64,000 bases of DNA from Microbacteriaceae bacterium (GTDB lineage Bacteria > Actinomycetota > Actinomycetes > Actinomycetales > Microbacteriaceae): NCBI GenBank assembly GCA_004297935.1, contig SCRE01000010.1, positions 62,001-126,000 of the forward strand, given 5' to 3'. Position 1 is the stretch's first letter. Each line of letters starts with the position of its first letter. The position numbers and the translations under genes were made by a program. A model generated the notes under the pieces. It did no database searches and was not told the DNA's origin. It saw only the letters and a program-made list of their open reading frames with translations. This document shows positions 7,945 to 17,300 of the stretch, in pieces.

Positions 7945-10149
7945 TCATCCTTGCGCCTGGATCGCCGTGATCGCGATCGTGTTCACGATGTCGTCGACGA
8001 GTGCGCCGCGCGAGAGGTCGTTGATCGGCTTGCGCAGCCCCTGTAGCACCGGCCCGATGGCCACGGCGCCCGCGCTGCGCTGCACCGCCTTATAGGTGTT
8101 GTTGCCGGTGTTCAGGTCGGGGAAGATGAACACCGTCGCTCGGCCGGCCACCGATGAGTCGGGCATCTTCGTCGCGGCGACGGCAGCGTCGGCCGCGGCG
8201 TCGTATTGCATCGGCCCATCGACGAGCAACTCGGGTCGTCGCGCACGCACCAGCGCGGTGGCGGACCGAACCTTCTCGACATCCGCACCCGAACCGGAGG
8301 TACCGGTCGAGTACGACAGCATCGCGACGCGTGGCTCGATTCCGAACTGCTCGGCGGTTTGTGCTGCGGAGATGGCGATGTCGGCAAGCTGGTCGGCGGC
8401 CGGGTCGGGGATGACGGCGCAGTCGCCGTAGACGAGAATCCGGTCGGCGAGCGCCATCAGAAAGACGCTCGACACCACGGAGACACCCTCGCGAGTCTTG
8501 ATGATCTCGAATGCAGGACGGATGGTGTGCGCCGTGGTGTGGGCGGCACCGGAGACCATGCCGTCGGCGAGCCCGGCGTGCACCATCATCGTGCCGAAGT
8601 AGGAGACATCCGTCACCGTGTCGCTGGCCTGGCTCAACGTGAGGCCCTTGTGGGCGCGCAACTGCGCATACTCCTGTGCGAACCGATAGCGCAGAACATC
8701 GTCGAAGGAGCTGACCACGTGGGCCGCCGAGATGTCCAAGCCGAGACCGATCGCACGCGAGCGCACCTCGATCTCCTCGCCGAGGATCGTCAGGTCCGCG
8801 ATCCCGCGAGTGAGCACCGTCGCGGCCGCGCGCAGAATGCGGTCGTCGTCGCCCTCCGGCAGCACGATGTGTTTGCGGGTCTCGCGTGCTCGTTCGACGA
8901 GTTGATAGCCGAACATCAACGGCGTTACGACCGGCGACCGCTGCACATCGAGCAGGGCGAACAGCGCGGCCGCGTCGACGTGGGTCTCGAACAGGGCGAG
9001 CGCCCGATCGTGTTTGCTCTGCGAATCCGCTGCGAGCCGCCCGCGCGTTCGCGTGATCCGCACGGCCGTCTCGTACGTTCCGTATTCGGTGCGGATGATC
9101 GGCAACGTCGTGCGCAGACCATCGATCAGGCGGTCGATCGGCTCCGACAGTTCGAATCCGCCGTTGAGGGCGATGGCCGACAGCGTCGGGAACGTGCCGG
9201 CCGAGTGCGCCATCAACACGGCAAGGAGCACCTCGCTCCGGTCGCCCGGCACCACGACGACGGAACCCTCGATCAGGCGTGTCAGCACGTTCTCCATCGA
9301 CATGGCCGCGACGACGACGCCGAGTGCCTCTCGATCCAGCAGCTCTGGATCACCCTTGACCAGCGTGCCGTCGATTGCGGCGAGGATGCTGCGCACGCTC
9401 GGCGCGACGAGTGTGGTGTCCTCGGGCACCGCCCAGACCGGCGCCGGGCTGCTCGGCACGGACCGGCCTGTGGCCGCCCGGTCCGTGGTCGACCAGCTCG
9501 TGGTCGACCAGCTCATGGTTGGCCGGTTTTGTGCACGCCTGCCGACGATCCGGCGCGCGGTGCGGTCGACGACCTCGATGATCTCGGTCAGCGCGGCCGG
9601 GTCGGCCCGGTTGACGACGATGCCGAACAACGCAGCATGTTCCGCTTGTAGCTCGGACAGCGTCACTTCGGCGAGTTGACGTACCTCGTCGGGGGTGCGC
9701 GCATCCGCCTGTCCGAGGCGTTCCTCAAGACCCTGCCCGGACCGTCCGCCAAGCACGAGCAGCACCGGCGCACCGAGGTTGGCGGCGACGCGGGCGTTGT
9801 AGCCGAGTTCGGTCGGCGCGCTGACATCCGTGTAATCGGAGCCGACGATCACGACAGCGTCGCACTGAGCCTCGATCGCCTTGTAGCGCTCGACGATGCG
9901 CACCATCGCCGCATCGGGATCGGCGTGCACATCGTCGTAGCTGACACCGATGCACTGGTCGTAGTCGAGATCGACTGCCACATGATCGAGCAGCAGCTCC
10001 AGCACGTAGTCACGTTCCGTCGCCGACCGGGCGATCGGCCGGAACACCCCGACACGGTGCAACCTGCGGGCCAGCGTGTCGAGTACGCCGAGGGCGATGG
10101 TCGACTTTCCGGTGTAGCCTTCGGCCGACGTGATGAAGATGGATCTCAC
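7945..10149 (-). CDS. pta: Phosphate acetyltransferase, long form
   Basis: Pta converts acetyl-CoA plus phosphate to acetyl phosphate plus CoA. This is the long form (734 residues). The N-terminal third is a CobB/DRTGG-like regulatory region starting with a P-loop-like YTGKSTIALG near residue 11. The C-terminal PTA_PTB catalytic domain runs from about 400 to the end (MVHAGLADGMVSGAAHTTAH and FIFPDLNTGNN are typical). A Ser-Trp-Ser-Thr-Thr repeat near residue 215 comes from a short DNA duplication in the interdomain linker. It is followed by ackA on the same strand. Confidence 0.96.
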   Translation of the reverse strand: MRSIFITSAEGYTGKSTIALGVLDTLARRLHRVGVFRPIARSATERDYVLELLLDHVAVDLDYDQCIGVSYDDVHADPDAAMVRIVERYKAIEAQCDAVVIVGSDYTDVSAPTELGYNARVAANLGAPVLLVLGGRSGQGLEERLGQADARTPDEVRQLAEVTLSELQAEHAALFGIVVNRADPAALTEIIEVVDRTARRIVGRRAQNRPTMSWSTTSWSTTDRAATGRSVPSSPAPVWAVPEDTTLVAPSVRSILAAIDGTLVKGDPELLDREALGVVVAAMSMENVLTRLIEGSVVVVPGDRSEVLLAVLMAHSAGTFPTLSAIALNGGFELSEPIDRLIDGLRTTLPIIRTEYGTYETAVRITRTRGRLAADSQSKHDRALALFETHVDAAALFALLDVQRSPVVTPLMFGYQLVERARETRKHIVLPEGDDDRILRAAATVLTRGIADLTILGEEIEVRSRAIGLGLDISAAHVVSSFDDVLRYRFAQEYAQLRAHKGLTLSQASDTVTDVSYFGTMMVHAGLADGMVSGAAHTTAHTIRPAFEIIKTREGVSVVSSVFLMALADRILVYGDCAVIPDPAADQLADIAISAAQTAEQFGIEPRVAMLSYSTGTSGSGADVEKVRSATALVRARRPELLVDGPMQYDAAADAAVAATKMPDSSVAGRATVFIFPDLNTGNNTYKAVQRSAGAVAIGPVLQGLRKPINDLSRGALVDDIVNTIAITAIQAQG

Positions 10150-10359
10150 CCACTGTCCCTTCCGTGTCTGGCCTGCTCCGCGCGCGTAATCGCCGACCTT
10201 GGCTGCTTCCTGAGCGCCGCACTGTCGCGATTGCCAGGGTGTTCCGCCGGCAGATTCCGAGCGGCTCTCCCCTTATCCTACGGAGCAGGCGGTGATGAGC
10301 CGGTGTGAGCGCGAGCGCGTATCGATCGCAACGATTCCGGCCGCACCACCGCAAAAAAA

Positions 10360-10448
10360 GGACCCCTCGCGCACCCGCCAGAGCCCGGTTACCCTTGCTT
10401 CGTTTCCGTCCTGGGGGAATTGGCCTGGATGGCGCCACGCGAGGAGCC
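10360..10448 (-). ncRNA. ffs: Small signal recognition particle RNA (4.5S type)
   Basis: Read on the minus strand, this is the bacterial small SRP RNA. The apical stem-loop has CCCCCAGGACGGAAACGAAG followed by CAAGGGTAACCGGG, which are the symmetric and asymmetric loop signatures that bind Ffh. The 5' arm GGCTCCTCGCG pairs with the 3' arm CGCGAGGGGTCC. A run of seven T follows directly (10353-10359), giving an intrinsic terminator. It lies between tRNA-Ser and pta. The RNA pairs with Ffh to target membrane proteins co-translationally. Confidence 0.9.
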
Positions 10449-10582
10449 GAACTCCAGTGTAACCGGTCACGCAGAACGGATGCGTCGACCCCGCTTCCGC
10501 CCGTTCATCCGCGTTCCGGGTGCGCCGCGGCATCCGGTAAGCTTCTCTGTGGCCGTCATCCGGATGCGGGTACCGCCGGCCA

Positions 10583-10667
10583 GGAGAATTCGCCTAGTGG
10601 CCTATGGCGCACGCTTGGAAAGCGTGTTGGGTGCAAGCCCTCGGGGGTTCGAATCCCCCATTCTCCG
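10583..10667 (+). tRNA. tRNA-Ser (anticodon GGA)
   Basis: A class II tRNA with acceptor stem GGAGAAT/ATTCTCC, anticodon loop CTTGGAAA (GGA), a long variable arm, T-loop GGTTCGAATCC and discriminator G. CCA is not encoded. The 3' 21 bases are the core attachment site of the integrated elements that follow. The gene stays intact after integration because the element brings the same 3' end. Confidence 0.97.
10647..10667 (+). repeat. attL core: tRNA-Ser 3' end (copy 1 of 3)
   Basis: The 21 bases from GTTCGAATCC to ATTCTCCG at the end of tRNA-Ser recur exactly at 26966-26986 and 38311-38331. The integrase gene ends 79 bases downstream, the usual layout for tyrosine recombinase elements that use a tRNA 3' end. 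The match with copy 3 continues for six more bases (CCGATT); the match with copy 2 stops at the core. Confidence 0.93.
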
Positions 10668-10746
10668 CCGATTGAAAACAGCCTCTGGTCGGGTTTTTTA
10701 TTCTCGCGAGCGAGGGCGCATTCCGCTTCATGTGCTGAGATATGTG

Positions 10747-12024
10747 CTAAGCCTGATCCAGATGCTCCGCGAAGCGGCTTACTGCGGCTTTCTGCATCGT
10801 CGGGGTGACGTGACTGTAGATGTTCATGGTCGTGGTGATCGTGGAGTGCCCCAGGCGCTCCTGCACCACTTTGGGGTGCTCTCCGAGTTCGAGCAGCAGG
10901 GTCGCGTGCGTATGCCTCAGCCCCTTGAGGGTGACCCACGGCAGTCCATTGATCGCCACCTGAGCACGCTCGACGCGGAACGTCCACCGTCGGCCGACCT
11001 CGTTTGGAGAGCGGATCGCGCCCGCGTCGTTGCCGAAAACATAGGCATCTGCCCGCGCAAGGTCGAGCGAGATCGCGCCACGTTTCGCCTTGTACGCCTT
11101 CAGGATTCCCACAGTCTCAGAGTCCAAGTCGAGGACGCGCGCGGACCCTGTCTTGGTGGACTTTGTCACGTTGCGCACGGTCACGTCAGCGGCCCGCCTG
11201 ACACTCAGCCTGCCGCCGGCGACATTCAAGTCACCCCAGCGAAGGGCGAGAGCCTCGCTACGCCGCATCCCCGTGAAGGCGATGGTGCGCCAGAGCGGGA
11301 ACAGGTCATCCTTGAGCACGTCGCGGTTCCACGTGAGGAAGGCGTGGAGTTCACCGCCGGTCCAGGTCGTGATCTCGGGGCGCTGTGCGCGGATCTGCGA
11401 ACCTGTTGGAGCGTTCACGGTACGCTTCTTCTTCGTTGGATTTGCGGCGATCAGCCCATCGTCGATCGCCGCGTCGAGTATGGCACCGAGCACAACATGC
11501 ACCTTGTTCACACTGTTAGCCGAGAGCGGCTTTCCAAGCCCGGTTACGTCCCTCCGACCTGATTTCTCCAACTCTCGGTAGTGGCTCGCGATCCTGGTCG
11601 CGGTGAGCTTGTCGAGACGGAGATCGCCGAGCGCGGGGCTGATGTGGTTGCGGATGATCTTCCGATAACCCTGGATCGTCGAGTTCTGGAGTCGGAGCCC
11701 GCTGGCCCAGTGGTCGGCGTACTCCGCGATGGTCGGCACAGTGGCATGGAACTTTTCGTTCTGCGCCTTTTTCTTCAGCGCTTCGGTGAGCGCCGTTTGT
11801 GCTTCTTCGAGGTTCTTGAAGCCGCCGCGGGTAATGCGGGTCTCTCCAAGCTCTGGTCTCTCGGGATCTCTGAGCGCGTAGATCTGGTATTTCCAACGCG
11901 GTCCCGCCTTCGTCGTGTAGTCCGTCAGCGAACCGGCATGTCGTGACCGAGACCGTCGGGCCTTGTTCTCCTTATGCTCTTCGGAGTCGCTCCAGATGGA
12001 GTGGCCCTTCGGGACCTTCGTCAT
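10747..12024 (-). CDS. Tyrosine site-specific integrase
   Basis: This 425-residue phage-type integrase inserts and excises module 1 at the tRNA-Ser 3' end. It has an N-terminal basic arm-type DNA-binding region, a SAM-like core-binding domain (about 120-215), and a catalytic domain with Arg in TGMRRSEALAL, His-x-x-Arg in LRHTHATLLL, His in RLGHSTITTT, and the nucleophile Tyr in MNIYSHVT. The set is complete and the gene looks active. It points toward the tRNA and ends close to attL. The start has a modest AGAGG upstream. Confidence 0.95.
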   Translation of the reverse strand: MTKVPKGHSIWSDSEEHKENKARRSRSRHAGSLTDYTTKAGPRWKYQIYALRDPERPELGETRITRGGFKNLEEAQTALTEALKKKAQNEKFHATVPTIAEYADHWASGLRLQNSTIQGYRKIIRNHISPALGDLRLDKLTATRIASHYRELEKSGRRDVTGLGKPLSANSVNKVHVVLGAILDAAIDDGLIAANPTKKKRTVNAPTGSQIRAQRPEITTWTGGELHAFLTWNRDVLKDDLFPLWRTIAFTGMRRSEALALRWGDLNVAGGRLSVRRAADVTVRNVTKSTKTGSARVLDLDSETVGILKAYKAKRGAISLDLARADAYVFGNDAGAIRSPNEVGRRWTFRVERAQVAINGLPWVTLKGLRHTHATLLLELGEHPKVVQERLGHSTITTTMNIYSHVTPTMQKAAVSRFAEHLDQA

Positions 12025-12062
12025 TTTCCGAACCTCTCCATCTCGCTTTGATTGGCGTTGGC

Positions 12063-12626
12063 TTAGCCGTCGATGGGCATGACCATCGGGTCGAGTTCCA
12101 TCCGGCGTCCGTTGATCATGGCTAGGCGTTCTCGGTGGGTGGCGATGCGTTTCGCGTGGACCTCACGTGGGGTGACTCCCGGGTGCCCTCGGTCGTACTG
12201 CTCAAGGATTTCTTCGGAGACCCGTTTGTAGTTGGCGGAGTCGTATGCCTGTTCCTTCCAGTACCGCAGGAGGTCCTCGGTGGTGAGTTTGACCCTGCCC
12301 TGGATCCATGCCTGAATCTCCTCGGGCGTGAACTGACTCTCCGGCACTCCGGCCGGCGCCTGGGTTTCCTCGGAGGATGGCGTGAGTAGGGCGGCCGGCG
12401 TGGTTTCCAGGGCGTAGGCGAAGACTGTGAGGTCGTCCACGTCGACGCGACGGTCGCCGTTCTCGATCTTGCTCAGGGCTGAAGGCGAGATGGCCCGGCC
12501 CGTTGCCTTGATCCGTGCGGAAAGCTCTCGTAGGTCTACCCCGCTGTTTTGACGTACCTTGCGGAGATTCGCTGCCACGACTTCGTTCGTGTGTCCCGCG
12601 GGATTCCCGCGCTGTCTATCATCCAT
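12063..12626 (-). CDS. XRE-family repressor of the element
   Basis: This 187-residue protein has an N-terminal helix-turn-helix of the XRE/Cro-CI type (about residues 15-75: NLRKVRQNSGVDLRELSARI, then SPSALSKIENGDRRVDVDDL). The C-terminal half is helical and charged. I chose the ATG at 12626; an earlier start would run through the divergent promoter and operator. It lies just upstream of the integrase on the same strand and opposite the excisionase-like gene, the place of an element's lysogeny-type repressor. The palindrome at 12647-12661 is its likely binding site. Confidence 0.82.
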   Translation of the reverse strand: MDDRQRGNPAGHTNEVVAANLRKVRQNSGVDLRELSARIKATGRAISPSALSKIENGDRRVDVDDLTVFAYALETTPAALLTPSSEETQAPAGVPESQFTPEEIQAWIQGRVKLTTEDLLRYWKEQAYDSANYKRVSEEILEQYDRGHPGVTPREVHAKRIATHRERLAMINGRRMELDPMVMPIDG

Positions 12627-12646
12627 ATAAGAAACATACACCGTCA

Positions 12647-12678
12647 TTGTTGACACAACAAGCGCGAGCATGTAGATT
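12647..12678 (+). promoter_or_regulatory. Divergent promoter with overlapping operator palindrome
   Basis: A plus-strand sigma70-type promoter reads TTGACA (12650-12655), a 17-base spacer and TAGATT (12673-12678), about 45 bases before the excisionase-like start. A perfect palindrome TTGTTG-ACA-CAACAA (12647-12661) covers its -35 box. Bound protein would block this promoter and lies close to the repressor start, so autoregulation is likely. Confidence 0.75.
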
Positions 12679-12722
12679 CATTGATCATCACTTCTCGCTG
12701 TCGAGGGAACGAGGTACGCGAT

Positions 12723-12932
12723 ATGAGAACCGCAACGGTGACGATTGAAACGCTACGGGAGTCGCGCAGCTTGGTAATCACGCGAACCGAGGCGGCACAG
12801 GCGCTCGGCGTCGATCCGCGCACTGTCACGGCGGGAGTCGAGAACCATACGATCCCTTCGGTCAGGCTCGGCCGCCGTGTGGTGATCCCGCGCGAGAAGT
12901 TCCTGAGACTCTTCGACCCCGGTCAGGAGTGA
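12723..12932 (+). CDS. Excisionase-like helix-turn-helix protein
   Basis: A 69-residue protein with a MerR-like/HTH_17 fold: ITRTEAAQALGVDPRTVTAG forms the helix-turn-helix and IPSVRLGRRVVIPREKFLRL the wing. Proteins of this kind are recombination directionality factors in actinobacterial elements. The ATG at 12723 follows GAGG; a start at 12681 is possible but poorly placed. It is the first gene after the repressor-controlled promoter, so derepression should favour excision. Function is inferred from family and position. Confidence 0.75.
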   Translation: MRTATVTIETLRESRSLVITRTEAAQALGVDPRTVTAGVENHTIPSVRLGRRVVIPREKFLRLFDPGQE

Positions 12933-13027
12933 ATCGATGGTGTTGGTGGCTTCCGGCCGCGATTGCGGTCCGGCCGGTAGAATCGTTGTCTGTACAGTGC
13001 TGATCCGGACGAGAGGTGGTGCGGGTT

Positions 13028-13342
13028 ATGGCGGCGAGCCGTGTGCAGTTTCGCGACGTGATTCCCTACGAGGTGCCCTCATCCCTGTCTGCCCTGCGAG
13101 GTCCTGCGGATGGGATGCTCGACGTGCCGATCACCGTACACTGGGGCCCGTCCCGCATGTTCGACCTCGGCGAGGCCGGGCAGCGACGCATGGTTTACCA
13201 GGCGCTGGTACGCGAAGGCACCCCACAGGTGCAGGAAGCGCTGTTGAACGCGACGCTGCTGCGCCAGGAATGGGCTGGACTGATCCTGCCCGAACGTTGC
13301 CGCGCACTCTGGGAAGAGCACTTTCCCGAACTCGCCGCGTAA
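13028..13342 (+). CDS. Small partner protein of the AbiEii-type nucleotidyltransferase
   Basis: A 104-residue protein without a helix-turn-helix that I can see. It contains FRDVIPYEVPSSLSALRGP, PITVHWGPSRMFDL and a helical C-terminal half (MVYQALVREGTPQVQEALLN). Genes of this appearance often sit directly before nucleotidyltransferase toxins in actinobacteria, so it may be the antitoxin. The ATG at 13028 has GAGAGGTGG upstream; a GTG at 13016 is an alternative. The next gene begins 31 bases after its stop. The antitoxin role is inferred from position only. Confidence 0.65.
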   Translation: MAASRVQFRDVIPYEVPSSLSALRGPADGMLDVPITVHWGPSRMFDLGEAGQRRMVYQALVREGTPQVQEALLNATLLRQEWAGLILPERCRALWEEHFPELAA

Positions 13343-13373
13343 CCACGATCAGCGTGAGCTGGCGGGTGATCTC

Positions 13374-14198
13374 GTGACGGGCGACGAGAACGCTCGCGCC
13401 GCCTTGCAGGTACGAGTTGCGCGCCTGCTGTTGGATGCGGTCGCCGACGCCGGGTTCGTCCTCGCGGGCGCTGGCGCGATCCGTCAATGGGGCATCACCG
13501 ATCGCCCGACCGAGGATGTCGATCTCTTTGCCGGCCACACGACCACTGCCGAACAGTTCCGCACCGCACTCGACGCCGCCGAGACCGCGTTGACCGAAGC
13601 GGGCTTCGAGGTCAGCCGGTCCCGGGTATCCGACTCGTTTGCCCGATTCCACCTGCGCGGTCAGGGCGAGGAGCTGTTGGACGTGGACTTTGGCGTCAAT
13701 TGGCGTGCCGATGCGCCAGTGCTAATGACGGTCGGCCCGGTCCTGTCCGAACGCGACGCCATCGCCGGCAAGCTCGCTGCGGTTTACTCCCGCGGCGAGG
13801 TGCGTGACTTCCTGGACTTGGACTCCATCCGCGCGATCGGCAGATTCACCGACACCGAACTGCTCGCCCTGGGTCGCGAACACGACGACGGCTTCGACGC
13901 GGGCATGTTCGCCGCGCAACTCTCCCGCATCGCGACGATCCTTCCCACGCAGGCCGGGCAGTACGGCGTCACTACCGAAGAATTCGCAGAGATCCAAGGA
14001 CGCACCCTCGCGTGGGCGGTCGAACTCCGCGACGCTGCAACCGCACCGGACGTCGGAGACAACACGCCAGGGTGCGAGACGCCGACTCCGAAACCGTCAA
14101 TCCAGTCGCAAGCGTCGAGACGATCACGCCTGCCGAATATCGACCGATCTGGAACGAACCCTCACCCCAAGATCGACCCGCCCGGCCGATCGCTGTAA
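13374..14198 (+). CDS. AbiEii-type nucleotidyltransferase toxin
   Basis: A 274-residue member of the AbiEii/AbiGii nucleotidyltransferase group. The fold signature is visible as VLAGAGAIRQWG followed by RPTEDVDLF (about residues 28-45) and a later Asp in LLDVDFGVNW. Known relatives block growth by adding nucleotides to tRNA. The GTG start lies 31 bases after the small partner gene, so the pair resembles a toxin-antitoxin or abortive infection unit that could stabilise the element or resist phage. The first motif has Ala where many relatives have Ser, and the C-terminal tail (after about 225) is low complexity. Confidence 0.72.
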   Translation: MTGDENARAALQVRVARLLLDAVADAGFVLAGAGAIRQWGITDRPTEDVDLFAGHTTTAEQFRTALDAAETALTEAGFEVSRSRVSDSFARFHLRGQGEELLDVDFGVNWRADAPVLMTVGPVLSERDAIAGKLAAVYSRGEVRDFLDLDSIRAIGRFTDTELLALGREHDDGFDAGMFAAQLSRIATILPTQAGQYGVTTEEFAEIQGRTLAWAVELRDAATAPDVGDNTPGCETPTPKPSIQSQASRRSRLPNIDRSGTNPHPKIDPPGRSL

Positions 14199-14372
14199 AT
14201 GAATGGCGCCGATCAAGAACCTCAGCACCGTTCCAACGCCCGCTCCTGCAAGGCTGGCCGAGGCCGCAGCAGGGTGAGTCGAATAGCGCTCGTCACGCCG
14301 GGACACCTTGCCTCCCGGTCTCGGACGTTGAAGCCTACAGACCCCCGCTGACCTTTGACATCCGTGGCGTCG

Positions 14373-17300
14373 TTACAGGCCTGGACGGAGGCCTCGATCC
14401 GGGCCGAGACGCTGGTGCCCGTTCGATGCAGACCCGAACTGGCCGAGCCGGACGGCTTGCGCATCGCGCGCAGCCAGGGCACGCTCGCCCGCGGTCCGTT
14501 CCGCCTGGACTCGCGCGGCACGGTCACGGACGAGCCGGGCGGCCTCGGTGACCGGCAGCGCCTCGATCTCAGCAAGGTCGCGCCGCGCCTGCTCCGCGCG
14601 AGTTCGCCACCGAGCTGCGCGACCCTCGGCAGTATCCAGCGGCTTCTTCCCGAAGATGCGACGGCGCAGGACGGCGCGCTCGTCCGCCCGGTGCTCGGCC
14701 AGCCGCTTTTGCTCGCTGCGGGTCTGCTCCACGTGCCGGTTCGCTTCGGCCACGCGAGGATCGGCGTCGGCCTGCGTGTGGGCGACAGACGCCGCCCACG
14801 ATGGGATGCGGGTCGTGGTCTGTGGCACAGTGCCCCACCTTTGGCGCACCATCTCCTTCGTGGCGTCGTGCTCGCCTGCGGCCTCGGTTGCCGCGCGCGC
14901 GGCGGCGCGTCTGTTGAGTCGTCCGGCGCGAGTCTGGGCACGCGTCACTTCCCACATTCGTTCTCGTGCCTCGATGTAAGTGCGTCCGTCCGCGGTGGCC
15001 TGCTCGATCAGCGGCCCTGCGACTCCAGCACGCACCTGCGCGACTCTTGCATCGGCGGCGGCCACGGCCTCTTCCTGCCGTTCGCGCTCGGTCCGGTGCG
15101 CGTCCCACTGCCGGTCGAGCGCGGCCATCGCCTGTTCCCACTTCTCGGCCTGATGGTCGGCGTGCTCGATTTGCTGGGCGAGCCTCGCGCGTTCCCGGTT
15201 GACGAGACTCACCGGACCGTCGGCGACGAGACCGTGCACTGCGTCGCGTGCGGCGCGGGTCCCTTTGGCCAGTCCACGGTCGGCGCGGTCGCGTTCAAGC
15301 GCGGCGACGAACTGCTCGCGAGCGTCGTCCAAGTGGCCGGCGACGATGTGCAGCCGGTTCGCTTCCTGCCCACGGGTCATGCCGACGTACACACCAGCCG
15401 CGTCGAGCGCGTCGGACAGGACCGTGTGCGATTCGGAGACGGTCGAGCCTTGCACGCCATACGCGGTCGTGGCGTAAGCCAGGTGCGTGTACTCGCTGAC
15501 GTACTCGGCGGGGAGTGCAGTGGTGCGCTGGTACTTGTGTCGCCTCCCGGTTTCACTTGCCCATACCGTGCCGTCCTCTCCGATGTGCTGGACGGTCCAG
15601 GTCTGCCGGTTGGCGACCTGCAACTGGCTGTCGTTCTTCCGGGTCTGGATCACGTCCCCTGCGCCGATGGTGAGCCTATCGCTGCCGGTCGTGGTGCGTG
15701 CATTGTCGACCTCGCCCTGCTGAACCCGCTCCGCCCGGACGCGCTCGTTCAGCTCGCGGGCCTCGTCGTTCGTCGCGACCGTGATCGTTGCACCATCGAG
15801 CGCAGTTCCGGCGATCGCCTCCTTTACCGCCTCCGTGCTCTCATGCAAATGGATCAGGCCGAGCGCGTGCAGCTGGTCGAACAGCAGTGCGGGGTTCTCG
15901 CGGGCGCGCATCCGTACGGTCAGATCGGCGTACTCGGGGTCGGTAAAGCGATGCACTGTCGTCACGTCGAGCGTGCGGCCCAAGAGTTGCGCGGCCATGT
16001 CGAGGACACCGCCGCGCCCGACGGCGGGGAGCTGTGCCCGATCGCCAACCAGGGCGAGCGTTGCGCCGGCCTCGTCCGCGATTCTGAGGAGCGCGAGGGC
16101 CGTGTCCTGGTCAAGCATCCCAGCCTCGTCCACCACGATCCGCTCCCCGCGCATCAGGCGCGCCCCGGCCGACGGGCCAGTGTAGATATTGCCGTTCTCC
16201 GGATCAGCGTCGCCCACCGCGAGGCGGGTCCAGACGCCGTCGCGGTTCCACCGCCATCCGTTCGCATGCACGAGTTTCGCAACGCTGCCGGCGGGGACGC
16301 CGAGTTCCAGCTGCGCCATCTGTGCGGCCTTCTTGGTTGGTGTCACGATCCGCGCCGCACGACCCTGCTCGGCGGCCGCCCGGATCGCGACCGCGAGCAT
16401 GGTGGTCTTGCCCGCTCCTGCCGCACCTTCCACCACCACCAGCGGATCACCGGATGCGACGACGGCCGCCGCGCGGGTCTGGTCCGCGTCGAGCCCGCGC
16501 TCGCGCGCCAGGTCCGTCACGTCGAGAACCCGACGCGGCCCGCTGCCGGCACGGGCGGCCATCAGGTCCCGCAGTTCCGTCTCGACGGCGACGACGTGCA
16601 ACGAGTTGAGGTGTGCAACATGGTCGGGTTGCACGCTCCCGGGTGGCAGCACTGACAGGCAATCATCCGTCGCAAGCGTGGTGGTGACCGCAATCAGGTC
16701 GCGCAACGCCGCTGGCTCCGCCCGCACCCCGGCTTCGGTGATGATGCGGGTGACATGCTCCTGCACCGTGTGTCGTGTCCATGTTGACGCGGCTGCTGCG
16801 CACCGGTCCAGCGCACGTGAGGCGAGCTGTTGTACGCGCAACTCATCCAGCGACATCGGGGGCGGCCGATGCTGACGTGGAACGTTCGGGGTGTAACCGA
16901 GCGCGTCCAGCTCCTTGCGCCAATCTGCCTCGTTGCCGAGTGTCGATTGTCTCTTGCTCGGCCGCTCGTGATCCCACGCCATCGCCGTCAACCGGGCAGT
17001 GACCACTGAGCCAGGCTCCTGCCCCGGATGCCGGACCTCCCACTGTGCCTCGAACCGGGCAAGGTTCTTCTTGACCTGCTCGGCTCGCTTACTCATCGGC
17101 GCATTGAACCGCTCCAGCTCCGCGACCTCGCCGGTCACCGGATCCAGTGTCAACCCATGCCGGTCGAGGGCCGCTGCGAGTTGTGGGTGGGCGGTGATGA
17201 CCGCCGTGCCCAGCGCCCGGATCGCCCCCTGCTGCTTGAACAAAGCCGCCGTGTCCAGACCCCGCCACGCTCCGGCCGCCCAGACTCGCGTGCCAACCTG

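Noticed and set aside
10201-10230. Words GGAAGCAGCCAAGG on the minus strand resembling a second SRP RNA
   Set aside because: The flanking sequence does not form the SRP stem, and the real ffs with all motifs and a T-run lies at 10360-10448.
14355-16655. Long plus-strand open frame of 766 codons
   Set aside because: It is antisense to the relaxase gene, which has clear domains; high GC leaves the opposite frame open. The product shows no motif.
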